A stretch of DNA of 64,000 nucleotides from Evernia prunastri (Eukaryota > Ascomycota > Lecanoromycetes > Lecanorales > Parmeliaceae). The position numbers and the translations under genes were made by a program. The stretch's first letter is position 1, and each line of letters begins with the position of its first letter. This document shows, one piece after another, positions 33,743 through 45,222 of the stretch. The notes under the pieces are model-generated. The model did not search any database and had not been told where the DNA came from. It saw nothing but the letters and a program-made list of their open reading frames with translations. The DNA lies in the NCBI GenBank assembly GCA_003184365.1, contig NKYR01000071.1:1-64000 (forward strand), read 5' to 3'.

Positions 33743-34864
33743 CTAGGATGAGCTAACGGTCCCTCCTAAATTCCGGTTATCCTTTAGCTCCATATGAAGA
33801 CCCCCGGCAGCACCTACGCAACACATCAATATCGACTCGAGAGAAGATGAGAAGGGCTACGACTACCAATTTTGATCTGGAATCCCTCTTGCCCTTTCCG
33901 GATGCACTTCCCATTGAGCGCCACACCAACCTCCCAAAAATCTCTCCAAGAGGCAACGTCGGATAGAACGCCGCTGGTGGCGATTTCCATGAGGCACAGG
34001 CCATCCGCTGACACGCAAATCAGCCGCTCGTGGAAGATCTAATCGTGGGATAGAAGTGCCCACCTGAGACCCTTTTGTAAGGCGTACGCACTATGGCGTC
34101 TCTCGTAAAGCCAAATTTGATGGGAGCCTCATCAACGCTCATGATGTCCAGCAAGCTCTGACAGGACTCTCGGATGTCAGGCGACTTGGTTTGCACCAAA
34201 CATACCACCTCAGGCTGGTAAGATTTCATAACCAACTTCAAGTTCTTGTTCGCGTCTGGATGACCATCAGCAATCCTAAGGCAAGGTCCGAATAGGCAAA
34301 CTTACCAGATCCCTCCAGGCCATACCCTTTCACAGTGCCACCTTGTGCTGGGCTTTGCCCTGTAACACATTTCTGGGCCAGGAATGTTGCCGCCAGAGCG
34401 ACCCCGAACGGGTAATACGGGGTTGTTTTGCTGATGTCCTCCAACGTAAGGTCTACAATGCATTGTCCATCGCCTATAGACTTCAGTGATCCGTATACAC
34501 CTTGAGTATGTATGTATGTTTTCCTACCACTTATATAGCGCTGTGGAAGATTAACATCGAAATTCCCAACGCTCCTGTCGCCGTAATTGATGACATCCTT
34601 GCCAGTCACGTCCGGTATCCCTTGTGACACTGTATCATAGCAGTTCTTCCAACTCAAGCCAACGCCAGATGCTTCTCCGTTGCAATATGCATCAAAGGCC
34701 GAGTTAGCCGCTTTTTCGCCCAGTTGCAGATCTTCGACAACTGATGATGCTGTTGTTGTGTTCTGCGCCTGCTGCGAGTTTATTGAGGAAGTAAGATTGA
34801 GAACAAGCGCGGACGCCAGAGGGTAGGCCAGCATAGCAAGCTTGAGAGATAGAATGAACGTCAT
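33743..34864 (-). CDS. secreted protein of unknown function, 320 aa
   Basis: Exons 34864-34306, 34255-34064, 34007-33867 and 33813-33743 (minus strand), all phase 1, introns 50-56 bp. The signal peptide is MTFILSLKLAMLAYPLASAL; the in-frame ATG at 34918 would place 18 polar residues before it and is less likely. The mature protein has CNGEASGVGLSWKNCYD, GNFDVNLPQRYISG, DGQCIVDLTL, FLAQKCVTG and a C-terminal GLHMELKDNRN. The spacing of the cysteines and the 'NFDV-LP-R-S-DG-C-ID' pattern recur in uncharacterised secreted proteins of Pezizomycotina (from memory, no family name). An extracellular role is inferred from the signal only. Confidence 0.78.
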
Positions 34865-37388
34865 CTCGGCAGGCTCAGGAATTGAATGTGAATAATGGCC
34901 AAGTGATTGAGTTCCCATAGCTTATGACTGAGATTGTGGTTAATGGGAGCACGGACTGTTGGCATGGGTGGCGGCGGATAAGCGCAAGCGGATACGTTGC
35001 AGACACCTGGAAAAGAAGTCTTATTGCGGATCGGGTGCAGCGAAATGGTCACTCTTCCGTGCTTCTGCGCACGCTCCACCAACTCCGCTAAGACCTCGTG
35101 ATTGGACAAGAGGTAAAAGTACGGAGTACGGAGGTCGGTACCACATGTCATGGATGCCAAGACTTCCACACCAAGATGTCGGATAATGCCTCGCGTGAAA
35201 GGTTGCCTAGACATTACGCTTGGGTATACTTCGGAAATGTACCTAGCTCAGCCAACTTTGGGGCTCGTCCACCTCTACGAATGGCCCCCGAGAATAACCA
35301 AGATCGCCCCGAAGCTCCCTGGAGATAGATCTGGGTCCCTTGCTATGGGCTGTCTTCCGAGAGGAGGATTAGGGCTGGTGCGGGCGGCTGGTAGAGTACG
35401 AGCGCCGTCTAGGACTTCTGGTGCCAACCTCTGTGATAGGTACACTGCTCTGGGCATGGCTCTTTGCGTCTTTTCACCTGTTTTGATTGTTTTTCTCTGC
35501 TTCTGCTCAAATTTTGGACCAAGGAGGCTAGGTATATATGACTGGGATATAAATATACTTAGACGTTCCTAGAACGCTGATTCTTGAATTCAGTAATCAG
35601 TTCATGACAGACTTTGAGGTGGATTATCAAGAGTCGAAAACCCGTCATATGAGGGCAACGTTGACTCTGGAATTTCATAGCCCCGCAAGTTGGTGGTCGT
35701 TCTCAGCAAGTTGCCAATACGCAAGAGGTTGGTCTCATCTGCCAATACGTCATGAGCAAGCCTGTACTAAAGGGGGAACAGGATCTTACAGTTCCTATAA
35801 GCAATTTCAGAACGAAGAGCGTTCTGATTGGCTGTAACACGGGCGAATTGTCACAAGAAACGCGCGGTGAAGCAGGCGGCAAACCCGCAGGTACGCAAGT
35901 ATCCTTACTTTAATATGTGGTGGCGTCTTTGAACCAATCACGCTCTCTCACTTTGAGGCTGGCATTTCAACTCACTTGTCGTAGAATATCGCAAATTCGA
36001 TCGACTTGCAGCAGCTTACACATGGAAAACTGGCTAGTGAGACTGCGCGAACGTGATGTGACTGAAAGTCAGGCCATCACTCTGTAAGGGCAGAGAACGC
36101 TTGGCTACCGAATCACCTGAATAAGACCAACCGGAGACGAGAGGCTCTTCTTATCGTCTTCATCACAAATGTCAAGAAATGTAGCGAACAGTTGCAAATG
36201 ATGGGCAAGCTCCCCACATATAGTATGCTCTGCTGTTCCTGAATATCAGTGTCGAAGTCGACAGCTCAAGAGTCACAGGTAGTGCGCTAGGCTATTTGAC
36301 ATCTCCAAGTCCTAGTTGTTATGCTTAAAGATGGCTAGTGTGAGACCTTGAGAGTAGGTACGGCTATAAAGCCAATCAAAAACTTGCTCAATTAAGCTAT
36401 CTTGCTATATCTTGAATGGTGCAGACTCTCCCCTGAAGTATGCACGATGGAGTTTGCTGCTCAGAAACGAGTAGCAAAGGCTTCTGTAAAGAAAAGAAGT
36501 AGCATGGCGTGATTCGGACGACCCTCGAGCCCGGAGATGGAGCAGGCGAGGACGCTTGATGGTTTAATCACAGTAGATCAAGCCTCAGGGTTTGCGGCAA
36601 GTGCATCTTTGGATGAGTGAGGGCTCGAGGAGATTAATGTGGGCTTTCTCCGAGATTTGCGCCGTTGGTCAAGGGTCTTTGGACGCTGCGCTAAATTATT
36701 GTCAAAGCGAAAAGACTTTGGTTGGCCAAGCATGCTCTGAGTCTTTGACGGTTTGTTTTAGGAAATTGTGACTGTTGCTTCTGGGTACGTACGGTATTCG
36801 TTATGGTTGCAACTTGCAAGAGTGTAGTAAAATTTCAAGGTTGGAAAAGCAGTCCGCGGGCGTCACCTGAGACATCACTCTTTTTGTCGAATATGATTGG
36901 CACACATTTGTGTAAAAAGAAAGTAAAATTGCATCTTTCGCTGCAGATATCTTCAATTTCCCGCAATTGAAGCCAACGGGAGATTCCTGTTCTGCCGCGC
37001 CAATGGCGGCTATATCCCATCGAATCTTCCCGCCTTCATGACAACTTGCCTGGGATGAAAGCACACCAGCAGCACAATTTACCTAACCGAGGTTACATTT
37101 CTTGACCCCCTATGATCCTATCGCATATGAAACATCCAAGTCCCAAAAGCCCAACGGCCTACTTGCATATGATACCTACCTTATGTGTCCTACCGCACCA
37201 TTCGGGAAAGACATTCGATTGACCCTAATCTTTACCCCAGATTTTCGCACAAGCTTACTTGCGCCATGGCTTGGGAGCTTTACTTTAACTGCTGCATGTC
37301 CCGTGTCAATTCTCCCGACTCCCCCCTCAATTCCTTGCTGCGAATTGATATCGCACCTCGCGAGCATCCTCACTGAATCGTATTCAAG
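34865..37388. other. gene-free interval, about 2.5 kb
   Basis: Divergent promoter region between the secreted protein and the rhodopsin-fold gene. The longest open frame (35150-35572, plus, 140 codons) has no domain. No repeats or RNA genes recognised. Confidence 0.45.
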
Positions 37389-38919
37389 ATGGATGGGAAA
37401 ATATTGCCAATGCCGCCTGCTGGCCCTCCACCGCCAGGAGCTCATTCCAACTTCATTGACCCGGTGAACCACGCGCCCAACTTGATCGCATGCAACGTCA
37501 TCCTGCTCGTCGTATCAACACTGGTCGTGGGCGCGCGAATCCTGTCCCGGACGTTGTTGACCGATTGGCGACTGGGCTGGGACGATTGTATGTGAATTTT
37601 TTACGAGCATTTGCTCCCCATGACGATATCAGCTAACAGATGGAAGACACCATTATTATGGCCTTCGTATGTAGAGGCTCCGAGATATTGGGACAACGGC
37701 CTCGACTAACACTTCTCAGGTCGGGACGGCAGTTTTCGGCTCTTTTGTAATCGAGAGTGAGTGACAGTCCTTGAAGTGCCTACTGGCGGGTTCAAGTTGC
37801 TAATATTCGCTTCCCAGCCACGCACTTTGGATTAGGAAAGCATATATGGGATGTACCCATGACAACATACTCTCCTCACTACCTTTGGGTCAGTTTCATC
37901 GGCTCAAGTCCGCCACCAAGTCTCATTTCATGGAGCTGATCTCCCCCTTCAGTGGATCATGGCTACTTTCGCCGCGTGCCCAGCATCCTACTACTTCGTC
38001 AAGATATCCATCCTCCTCTTCTATCTCCGGGTGTTCCAACTGCAAGCGAAGCTACGCTACATCATTTACGCCCTCATGGTCTACTGCACCATCTACTACT
38101 GGGTCGCCTTCTCTACCGTCATTGGCCTCTGCAACGTACGGAACCGGCAATGGGACATCACGATGACGATGAATTGTTTCGCCTACGGTAAGCTGACGTT
38201 CGCTATCGGAGGGTTGGATCTTGTGGCCGATGCCATGATACTCGGCTTTCCCATCCCCATGGTGGTGAAGCTACAAATCTCGTGCCCACAAAGGACATAC
38301 CTGTTATTCGTTTTCTTGGCCGGTTTGATGTAAGTCCCAGCCCCACTTAAAGCAAAGCGCATTGATTTGACGCTGAGCCCGTACCCCAGCGCCTCGATAG
38401 CCTGCGCGATCCGCGTAGCTTTGGCCGTCCAATCGCGAGGAACGACCGATGCCACCTACGCCCAATACCGCGTTGTGACCTTATTGTGAGTATAGCCTCT
38501 TTCCCACACTACGCCGCGGAAGGCGCCACTGACCAACCCCTCACAGCTGTATCGAGCACTATTTCGCCCTGATCGCTGCCTGCATGCCGACGCTCGGCCC
38601 GTTTTTCAAGTGGCTCCGCCCGAACCACTGGAAGCACGTCGCCATCGGACCCAAGTCGATAGGGAACAGCCGGTTCGGGGATCCGGAGGCGTTGGAGCGC
38701 GAATGGCCGCGACGGAGCGAGACGCCTCCTTTCGACGACGTGCTGCTCGACGGGTCGAGCGTGGCGCCTCCGACGCCGGCGGAGGAGAGGAAGAAGGACC
38801 ACATGTTTTCGTACAGGTTGCAGCCGCATCCGCAGGACGTGATAAGGGTGTGGATGAAAGGGGATTCGAAGAACGAGATCGAGTTGCAGGAGAGGGGCAC
38901 AGGCTCACAGTCATCGTAG
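37389..38919 (+). CDS. SAT4/rhodopsin-fold integral membrane protein, 390 aa
   Basis: Seven exons: 37389-37587, 37647-37666, 37720-37756, 37818-37888, 37953-38329, 38390-38485, 38547-38919. Two are micro-exons of 20 and 37 nt. The joined frame gives a seven-helix protein: LIACNVILLVVSTLVVGARI, the hallmark LGWDD after helix 2 start, TIIMAFVGTAVFGSF, THFGLGKHIWDVP, then FVKISILLFYLRVFQ, a YCTIYYWVAFSTVIGLCNV helix and a GGLDLVADAMILGFPIPMV helix. This is the known pattern of the fungal rhodopsin domain found in SAT4 and PTH11-like proteins. No CFEM domain is present at the N-terminus. The C-terminal tail of about 100 residues is charged and cytoplasmic (FGDPEALEREWPRR). A role in surface sensing is possible but not shown. 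Confidence 0.9.
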
Positions 38920-39786
38920 CGAAGGACGGTTGAGGAAGCTACCTAGGCTCGAGAGTCGACGAGAGAGGGCATGGGATGGGAAGCACAGCGGTCGATTGAG
39001 GGATCGCTTGCCCGATCACGACCTACGGCCGTCCGCAACACTAACCATCAGTCAAGGTGAACCTGCTACTGACTGGTCAGCGAGCTGTACATATAAATAC
39101 GTGAGGGCTAGAAGCCGTAATCGTAGTTGCAAAACCGTCGTTGTCCTACCGTATTACAAGGATTGAAGATGCCAAATAATGCTCAATAACAAGTAAACAG
39201 AAGCTATCTAGGAAAGTGTGATAACAAGTTGTATCTTGTTCGCCTGACATGTTCAGAACATTTGATGAGAATGCTAAGCCATCACGAAATGAAGCAGACC
39301 ACACCCCTAAACACATCAGGTTCTATATGCAAGACAGCCCAAACAAATTTGACAAGTCGGACCTGTGATAGAGAAATTCATAACGAATCCGTGCTTGGTT
39401 TTCTACTGGCTACGGCTGGATTGAGCGCGAAGGATGATGATGATGACTCTTGACACGGACTGTGGGTGTGTCTCTTTTTCATAAACCAGATTGCAGACTC
39501 ACATCAAAACGGTCGAAGGAATAGCTGAGCCGTGAGTCTTGAAAAAGATGAAGATATCACACACTCATTAGAAGTGAATACGTACAGTGCAATCTCCCTG
39601 CCAGCTGTATAGACTATAAAAGATACGAGTCGCAAAGGTACCTACCCAAAAGCACAAAAGAGTCAAAGAAGCAACCAACACGTCCGCAGTTGGGCCGAAG
39701 AAGAGATAGATGGACTTCTCCGTACGTGAGTGACCCGCAAAAAGCCTCCGCATGAGTCCATGCAGTCGTCCCCGCAGTGAAACCCT
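38920..39786. other. convergent 3' intergenic region
   Basis: Between the 3' ends of two convergent genes. Contains AAAGGTACCTACCC at 39635-39648 (related to the motif at 41908). No gene or RNA recognised. Confidence 0.5.
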
Positions 39787-41774
39787 TCAAGCGTCTTTCT
39801 TCTCAGCTTCCTCACTCGGCACGCTACCATCGCTGTCGGCAACACCGCGCGCCTCCTCGTCTCTCCTCTTGTCCTGTTGGATATCCGGCGCCGGCGCAAA
39901 ATGACTCTTGGCCCTGATCTTCTTGCCGTAAAGCAGGAACACGATCGGGAGGGGCACGAGCGCCAGAGCCACGCAGCCGAGAAGCGTAGCGGCCCACTGG
40001 ATCCCCATTCCGTCGAACATGTAGGTCGCGAACAGCGGGAACACGGCGCCGAATCCGGACCGAAGGAACGTGTTCGCCGCGAGGGCGGAGGCGGCGAACA
40101 TGAGATAGGCGTCGACGATGTAGTTGAGCAAGGAGAGGAAGATGGTGAAGAGGCCGAAGCCGGTGAAGAGACCTGAAAGGGTAGGTACGATCCAGGGGAT
40201 CTTGTCGCCTTCGAATCCAGTCCATCCGAACCAAAAGAGTCCAGCGGCGAAGAGGACACCACCGACTATCGCAATTGGTAGACGCCATTCTGGTACGGGA
40301 ATGTTGTTGTTCGCTTCCAGTTTGCGCCCATAAGCGGGGTTCTGGATCACTACGACGATGAAGGCAATGATTTCTCCGAGGACCAGACCGAAGTAAGGGA
40401 GGCCGCCTACACCTTCGTTGAAACCGTACTTGCCCTGGAAAACAAGGGCGTAGGCTGTCAGAAAGAGGTAGAGTATGCCGTAGATGAAGGACATATAGAG
40501 AGTGATCAGCAGTACGATGGGCTCCTGGAAGAGGATCCGCATCGGGCGTGAGACATTCTTGGTGACCAATTCCGTGAAATTGACTTCAATTTCCTCTTGC
40601 TTGGCATGGATGCCCCAATTCTTAGTGGTACGGCGCAGCTCTTTGGCCTTGTTTACTAGGATAATTGGTGGGTAGGTCTCCGGCAGGAAAATGGTAATGA
40701 GAATAAAAGCGGAGAAGCCCATAATGGCCGAAATGTATTCGGTCCACCTCCAGCCTAGATAGGAGATCGTTAGGAAGCCACCGATGAAGGGGGCGAGCAA
40801 TGGGCCCATAAAGACAGTTGCTGAGAAGACTGCAACCGCCAAGCCGCGGGTCTTGTTGCTGAACATGTCCGCGAATGCGGCAGCAACTACAGCTAGAGGG
40901 CAGGAGCCGAATAATCCGTCGAAGAATCGACATATCATGACCGTTTGGATGTCCTTTGCTACGGCGACACCAATGGCGAACACGGAGAAGCCGAAAGCAG
41001 CTATGACAAGCGGTAGACGTCGACCATAGAGTTCAGACCTAAATGCAAATCGGTCAGCCTTACGACTCTCCAAGCCTAGTGATGAGGAGAGTATACTTAC
41101 ATCGGCGCCCACATAATCGGGCCAAATGCGTAACCCAACACGAAGAGCGAGGTCCCCAGGGTTCCAACTTCTTGCCCTACATGAAACGTTTTCACGACTC
41201 CTGAGATGCCTGATGAAAAGATACTGCTACCCATGGTGGCCGCGAGGGCATCGAAAGCGAGAATGACACCGATAAGAAGTTTCCTCCTCATTGGCCAATT
41301 TTGAGCATGCCTTGGATCATCGAAGCCGTCGAATTCGACGACGTACTCTTCCATTTCCGGCAACATGGGAGGATAAGGTTTGCCCGCGCCCATGGCTGGA
41401 ATTTCCTTCTGGGTCGACTTGCGCGACTTGATGGCACCCACAGTCCCCGAGTGCTGGGTCCGATGGGTCTCAATGCGATCAAGAGCATGTGGGTGAGATT
41501 CTTGGTGATTGATGCGGTTGGTATTCGTTCTGCTCATACGGGCCGTTCGAATTGCTTCTAAGCGGACCGAGGAGGCGGATGAGGATGAGGCGGCAGAGGA
41601 GCTAGGCGGTCGATCTTTGCCGTCGACGGGCACAGAGCGATGCAGTCTTTCCTTTTCTTCGGGGCTGAGGCGATGATACTGCTGGAAGAAGCTGTCGTTG
41701 GGGTCCCAAGCGGAGAAGCGGCGCGGAGAGGCGTTTCGCTCATCGCGGAGGATGTCCAAGTCTTCTTGATTCAT
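39787..41774 (-). CDS. DHA1-family MFS drug/toxin exporter, 641 aa
   Basis: Exons 41774-41101 and 41038-39787 (minus strand), separated by a 62-bp phase-2 intron. A Ser-rich cytoplasmic N-terminus of about 175 residues precedes DDPRHAQNWPMRRKL, the usual entry to helix 1 in fungal DHA1 transporters. Twelve hydrophobic segments follow; the 2-3 loop reads SELYGRRLPLVIAAF, and LGWRWTEYISAIMGF and FLPETYPP are typical of the drug:H+ antiporter (12-spanner) group. The protein ends in a charged tail. It likely uses the proton gradient to export small molecules across the plasma membrane. An in-frame ATG at 41852 would add 26 residues; 41774 (MNQEDLD) is preferred. No biosynthetic cluster surrounds it, so the substrate is unknown. 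Confidence 0.93.
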
Positions 41775-42676
41775 CTTGGTAGGCGTAAAATATATCAATG
41801 AAGATACTATACTGAATACTGAACACTGACTTGAGGGAGCAGCAAATAACAATGCCTAATGATATACGTTCAACAAACTCAAACACGAGGAAGAAGACAA
41901 CAACAGATTAGGTACCTAGGTTAAGTTAGGTTAGATTAGGAATATACGAGGAGCGGGGGACGGCATTTTGCATCACAATCTTAATGCCGGTAGCGGCCGG
42001 AGAAGATACGAGTAGCTCGCACTTACCTAAGCTACTTCCAGTCTAATTTCAATCTAGAGCAGCTAATCCACGACCTAGCTCTTTTAAGCTTAGCAGATTC
42101 GCCCCTCCCTCTAGGCTCTCATCGTACTTGTTGTTGATCATCTTTGAGTACGAACACCTCACATTCCATACTTTCCATTTTCCCTTGTTGCAAGACAGCA
42201 AGATACGTCTCCTCCATTTCCTCAGCATGACTTTGATATGATCGAGCTGAGCTAGTATGCTGTACTTGAAACTGGGTCTGCTCGGGCATTAAGCCACCAA
42301 CAGCCCCAGCGACGAGTACGATAGCTTGCAATTCCATCTTTCGGACTCCGCAATGGCCATCATGTCCCTCGAATCTTGTCGCTGTGCTCTTACCAGTCTG
42401 CATCTCGCAACATGTCCGATCGTTTTTTGTTGTCGCAATGTCTGCTCGATTGCTACGACCGGCTGCATGGCAAGAACTGAGCCTTAGAACATCCACGTAG
42501 GCAAGCGTGAAGACTGAAGAGAAAGGCACAGGCCGTAATTGTATAGGCTACGCCATGTGCAAAGCTTGCTTTGTACCTGTGAAAGGTATCTTCAGTACAT
42601 GCAGTGTGCACTACATATATTCCTAGCTTCGCCGGTAGAAGGTACCACCTAATGCCAATCGACCCTGCTCGACCCA
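41775..42676. other. intergenic, promoter of MFS gene
   Basis: Contains TTAGGTACCTAGG at 41908-41920 followed by TTAAGTTAGGTTAGATTAGG, a short run of TTAGG-like units. Open frames at 42119-42680 (minus) are domain-free. Confidence 0.5.
41908..41940. repeat. TTAGGTACCTAGG palindromic motif with TTAGG-like tail
   Basis: A near-palindrome centred on GGTACC, followed by repeated GTTAGG/GATTAGG. Similar GGTACC-centred copies occur at 20485, 39635 and 51958, all intergenic. Function unknown. Confidence 0.55.
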
Positions 42677-43421
42677 TCACGATGTATTCACGCTTGCACC
42701 ATTTGACATTGCCGGTACCCCTGAGTTATTGGGCACATCCTCAATGCTCGTCAAATCTCCGACCCTCCACCTCTTGATCGCCTTCACGAAGTCGGGAAAC
42801 GGCTGTGTCGCTGCACCGGGTATGTTGACGTTCCCATAGGATTCGAGGGCCAGGATTTCATAGCCTTCACTCATCACGACGTAGAGCCGGGCTTCTCCGA
42901 CGACTACTCCAGTACTTGGTGGAATCTTGATATCCACTCCGCTTGCCAGGTTGCCATAAAAAACGCCGATCGTCCTGTCGTATTGGTAGTGCACCCAGAA
43001 CTCCACTGTGACCGAGTAACCGTAGTCGATCTCCCCTTTGATCTACACCTTCAAGGTTAGCCTGTTCTCAAGCCCCTCCTTCAAAGCTTCGGAGTACACA
43101 GCTTACAGAAAAGTAGACGCCGCGCCCGCGCCCGGGAATATCCACTTCGTCCTCGAAAGATGTTGTATCTGCGGCCTCCTCATTTGTGGTGTTGAGTGCA
43201 AGTGCGTTGGAAGGACCTGCAGTGCTGGCAAGAAGAGTGGTGTCCCTCTTGTGGATTAAATTGTTCAAGGGAGTCGACAGGCGTTTTAGATTGTGAGCTG
43301 CACGGTCGACAGAATCTCCTGGAGTTATGACATGAGCGGAGGTGAGGGCCGGCATCAGAAGACACATGACATTTGTCAGAACGACCAAGACCAACATGAT
43401 GGTACAGCGGAGGTTTGTCAC
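42677..43421 (-). CDS. secreted protein of unknown function, 226 aa
   Basis: Exons 43421-43107 and 43042-42677 (minus strand) with a 64-bp phase-0 intron (GTAAGC donor, GTGTAG acceptor). The N-terminus MTNLRCTIMLVLVVLTNVMC is a signal peptide with a further hydrophobic LLMPALTSA. A polar pro-like region with HKRD (a possible dibasic KR cleavage site) follows. The C-terminal half (VEFWVHYQYDRTIGVFYGNL, GVVVGEARLYVVMSEGYE) looks like a beta-rich domain. No family recognised. Few cysteines in the mature part, unlike the small secreted proteins at 2-5 kb. Confidence 0.75.
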
Positions 43422-44536
43422 CTCTGACTGGCTAAGAACTCCTGACCGAGAGCTTTGCAGATTGAAAATCGAGCAATCGGTCGTATATAGACCTACCCTA
43501 GGACCTTGCAGAAATAGAGCACAGCTACTTACCCGCGAGGCAACAAAGGACGCATAGACAGGAAAAGCGAATCAGATCTTGGCTTGGGCTGAAACTCAGG
43601 CACAAACTTGGAGTGCGCCACGATTCAAACGCTGTCGCTGTGATTGGATGAGATATGATGATAGGTCCTTCTTGTGTGGTAGTCAAGCTATGCAGAGCAT
43701 TATTTGACGCTATGGGCTGATACGCCTTCGCGTGAGGGATTTATCGAGCCCCAAACGTTGTGTCTGGCGACTGGCGTTTTGCCGCCTCCATTCCTAACCG
43801 TCGACCAAGAGGCATTCGGAGCCGATAGAGCACCAGACGACATGTTGTCGGCCTGAACGCTATGATCACTTCTGTTGAGCAGATCCCGGATAGCAAATCC
43901 CGGATTAGGCAACAACACAGGTGGCGCAGCGGATTCTTTATGTGGTGGCTGCTATGAAAATGCGTGTGATATTCTTATTCACTGCAAAAGCGATGAGCTG
44001 AACAGAAAGCATCGTCATCGACAAATTACGGTCACCAAGAATCGAGATCTCATCTTGATCGTTGACATTATTGGACCATCTCTACCGACTTCGTGTTAGA
44101 CACGTTCACAATGAGAGGCGGCAAACCTTTGGCAGGCTATTCGACCTTTAGGCATTTGTGTTGCTATGACGCATAATGTCAAGCACCGGCTGGGCAAGCG
44201 AAACGCTCAGCATTGTCCAATGACCAGCCATTGTGGCCATGTAAGAGTATTCTAAGGTTAATCATAGCGTTCCAGGAACAATATCCGCGCCAGACAGCCG
44301 CTGGATCCACACGACGCATATCGCGTGTGATTAAAAAAAGCATCATTGCGCATCGGCAAGCGCAAAAATTTTCCTAGGCCCAAACGTCAAGCTTTTACCG
44401 GGGGTTGGCTCCGGAGTAAGATCTCAATGGATTTTTATATTGCGAGCAAGTTTCCACGCCTGCATGAAATCTGGGATCTCGTGAGAAAAAAATTACGTGA
44501 AGCACTCGTCTCTCCCAAAACCCTGATTCTTTCAAG
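43422..44536. other. divergent promoter region of two secreted-protein genes
   Basis: The flanking genes (minus 42677-43421 and plus 44537-45222) point away from each other. No gene, repeat or RNA recognised between them. Confidence 0.45.
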
Positions 44537-45222
44537 ATGTTTTCGTCTAAAGCTCCCTTGTGGTCCCTGTTCTGCGCTTTACTATGCTTGCAGTGTGTAG
44601 TCGGCGCCAACCTACCCCATGGGAGCCTGACACAGCGCTCCTCGCTATCGAAGACCGAGAAACAGCATGAGCCACGGTATCTAGTTCAGCCGATCTCTAC
44701 TGCTCACAAATTGATCTGACAAGAACTGACCTTATCTCAAGTGCCAATGCCATTGCACTCTCGCACACAAGCCCAACCCTCGTCCCGGCCGTGGGCACGG
44801 CTAGATCGATCGGTGTGCGTATACATCCCCTGACTACGCCCATACTCCCTCAAGCCTTGACCAACGTCCTTGTCCAAACCTTCCACGCCGCCTATATTGA
44901 ACTAGGACCCAAACCTGACGGCCTTTCCGGCTTTTTCCGCCACACCGTGAGGTCTCAGTTGCCGAAATTCAACGTCGAGTTCCAGCTGGTAGCCACCGGC
45001 AATCAGACGGGGGACTTCATGTTGACGAATAGCCGGATCGCGGACACGCTCTCCCTGCTCGGCTACGAGTATGCAAACCGGCAGAACGTGAGCAATCTAG
45101 TGGAATACAGTTTCCAGATTGTGATTGATACTTGGATGGAACCCGAGGTCGTCATTGCGACAGGGTCGATAAGGAACATACTGTCTGGTTCTCGGAGGGC
45201 TCCTATGACCGCCAAGGTTTAG
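44537..45222 (+). CDS. secreted protein of unknown function, 206 aa
   Basis: Exons 44537-44676 and 44742-45222 with a 65-bp phase-2 intron (GTATCT donor, CTCAAG acceptor). Signal peptide MFSSKAPLWSLFCALLCLQC. The mature protein includes LTNVLVQTFHAAYIELGPKP, SQLPKFNVEFQLVATGNQTG and VEYSFQIVIDTWMEPE. The alternating hydrophobic pattern suggests beta strands, and the protein ends in a basic RRAPMTAKV. No family is recognised. It pairs head-to-head with the 226-aa secreted protein; shared regulation is possible but the products are not visibly related. Confidence 0.72.

Noticed and set aside
39787..41774. MFS exporter as marker of a secondary-metabolite cluster
   Set aside because: No synthase, tailoring enzyme or cluster regulator lies beside it; neighbours are secreted proteins and a rhodopsin-fold protein.
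41911..41940. TTAGG-like units that might suggest telomeric DNA
   Set aside because: Only a few imperfect units, mid-window, flanked by ordinary genes; not a telomere.
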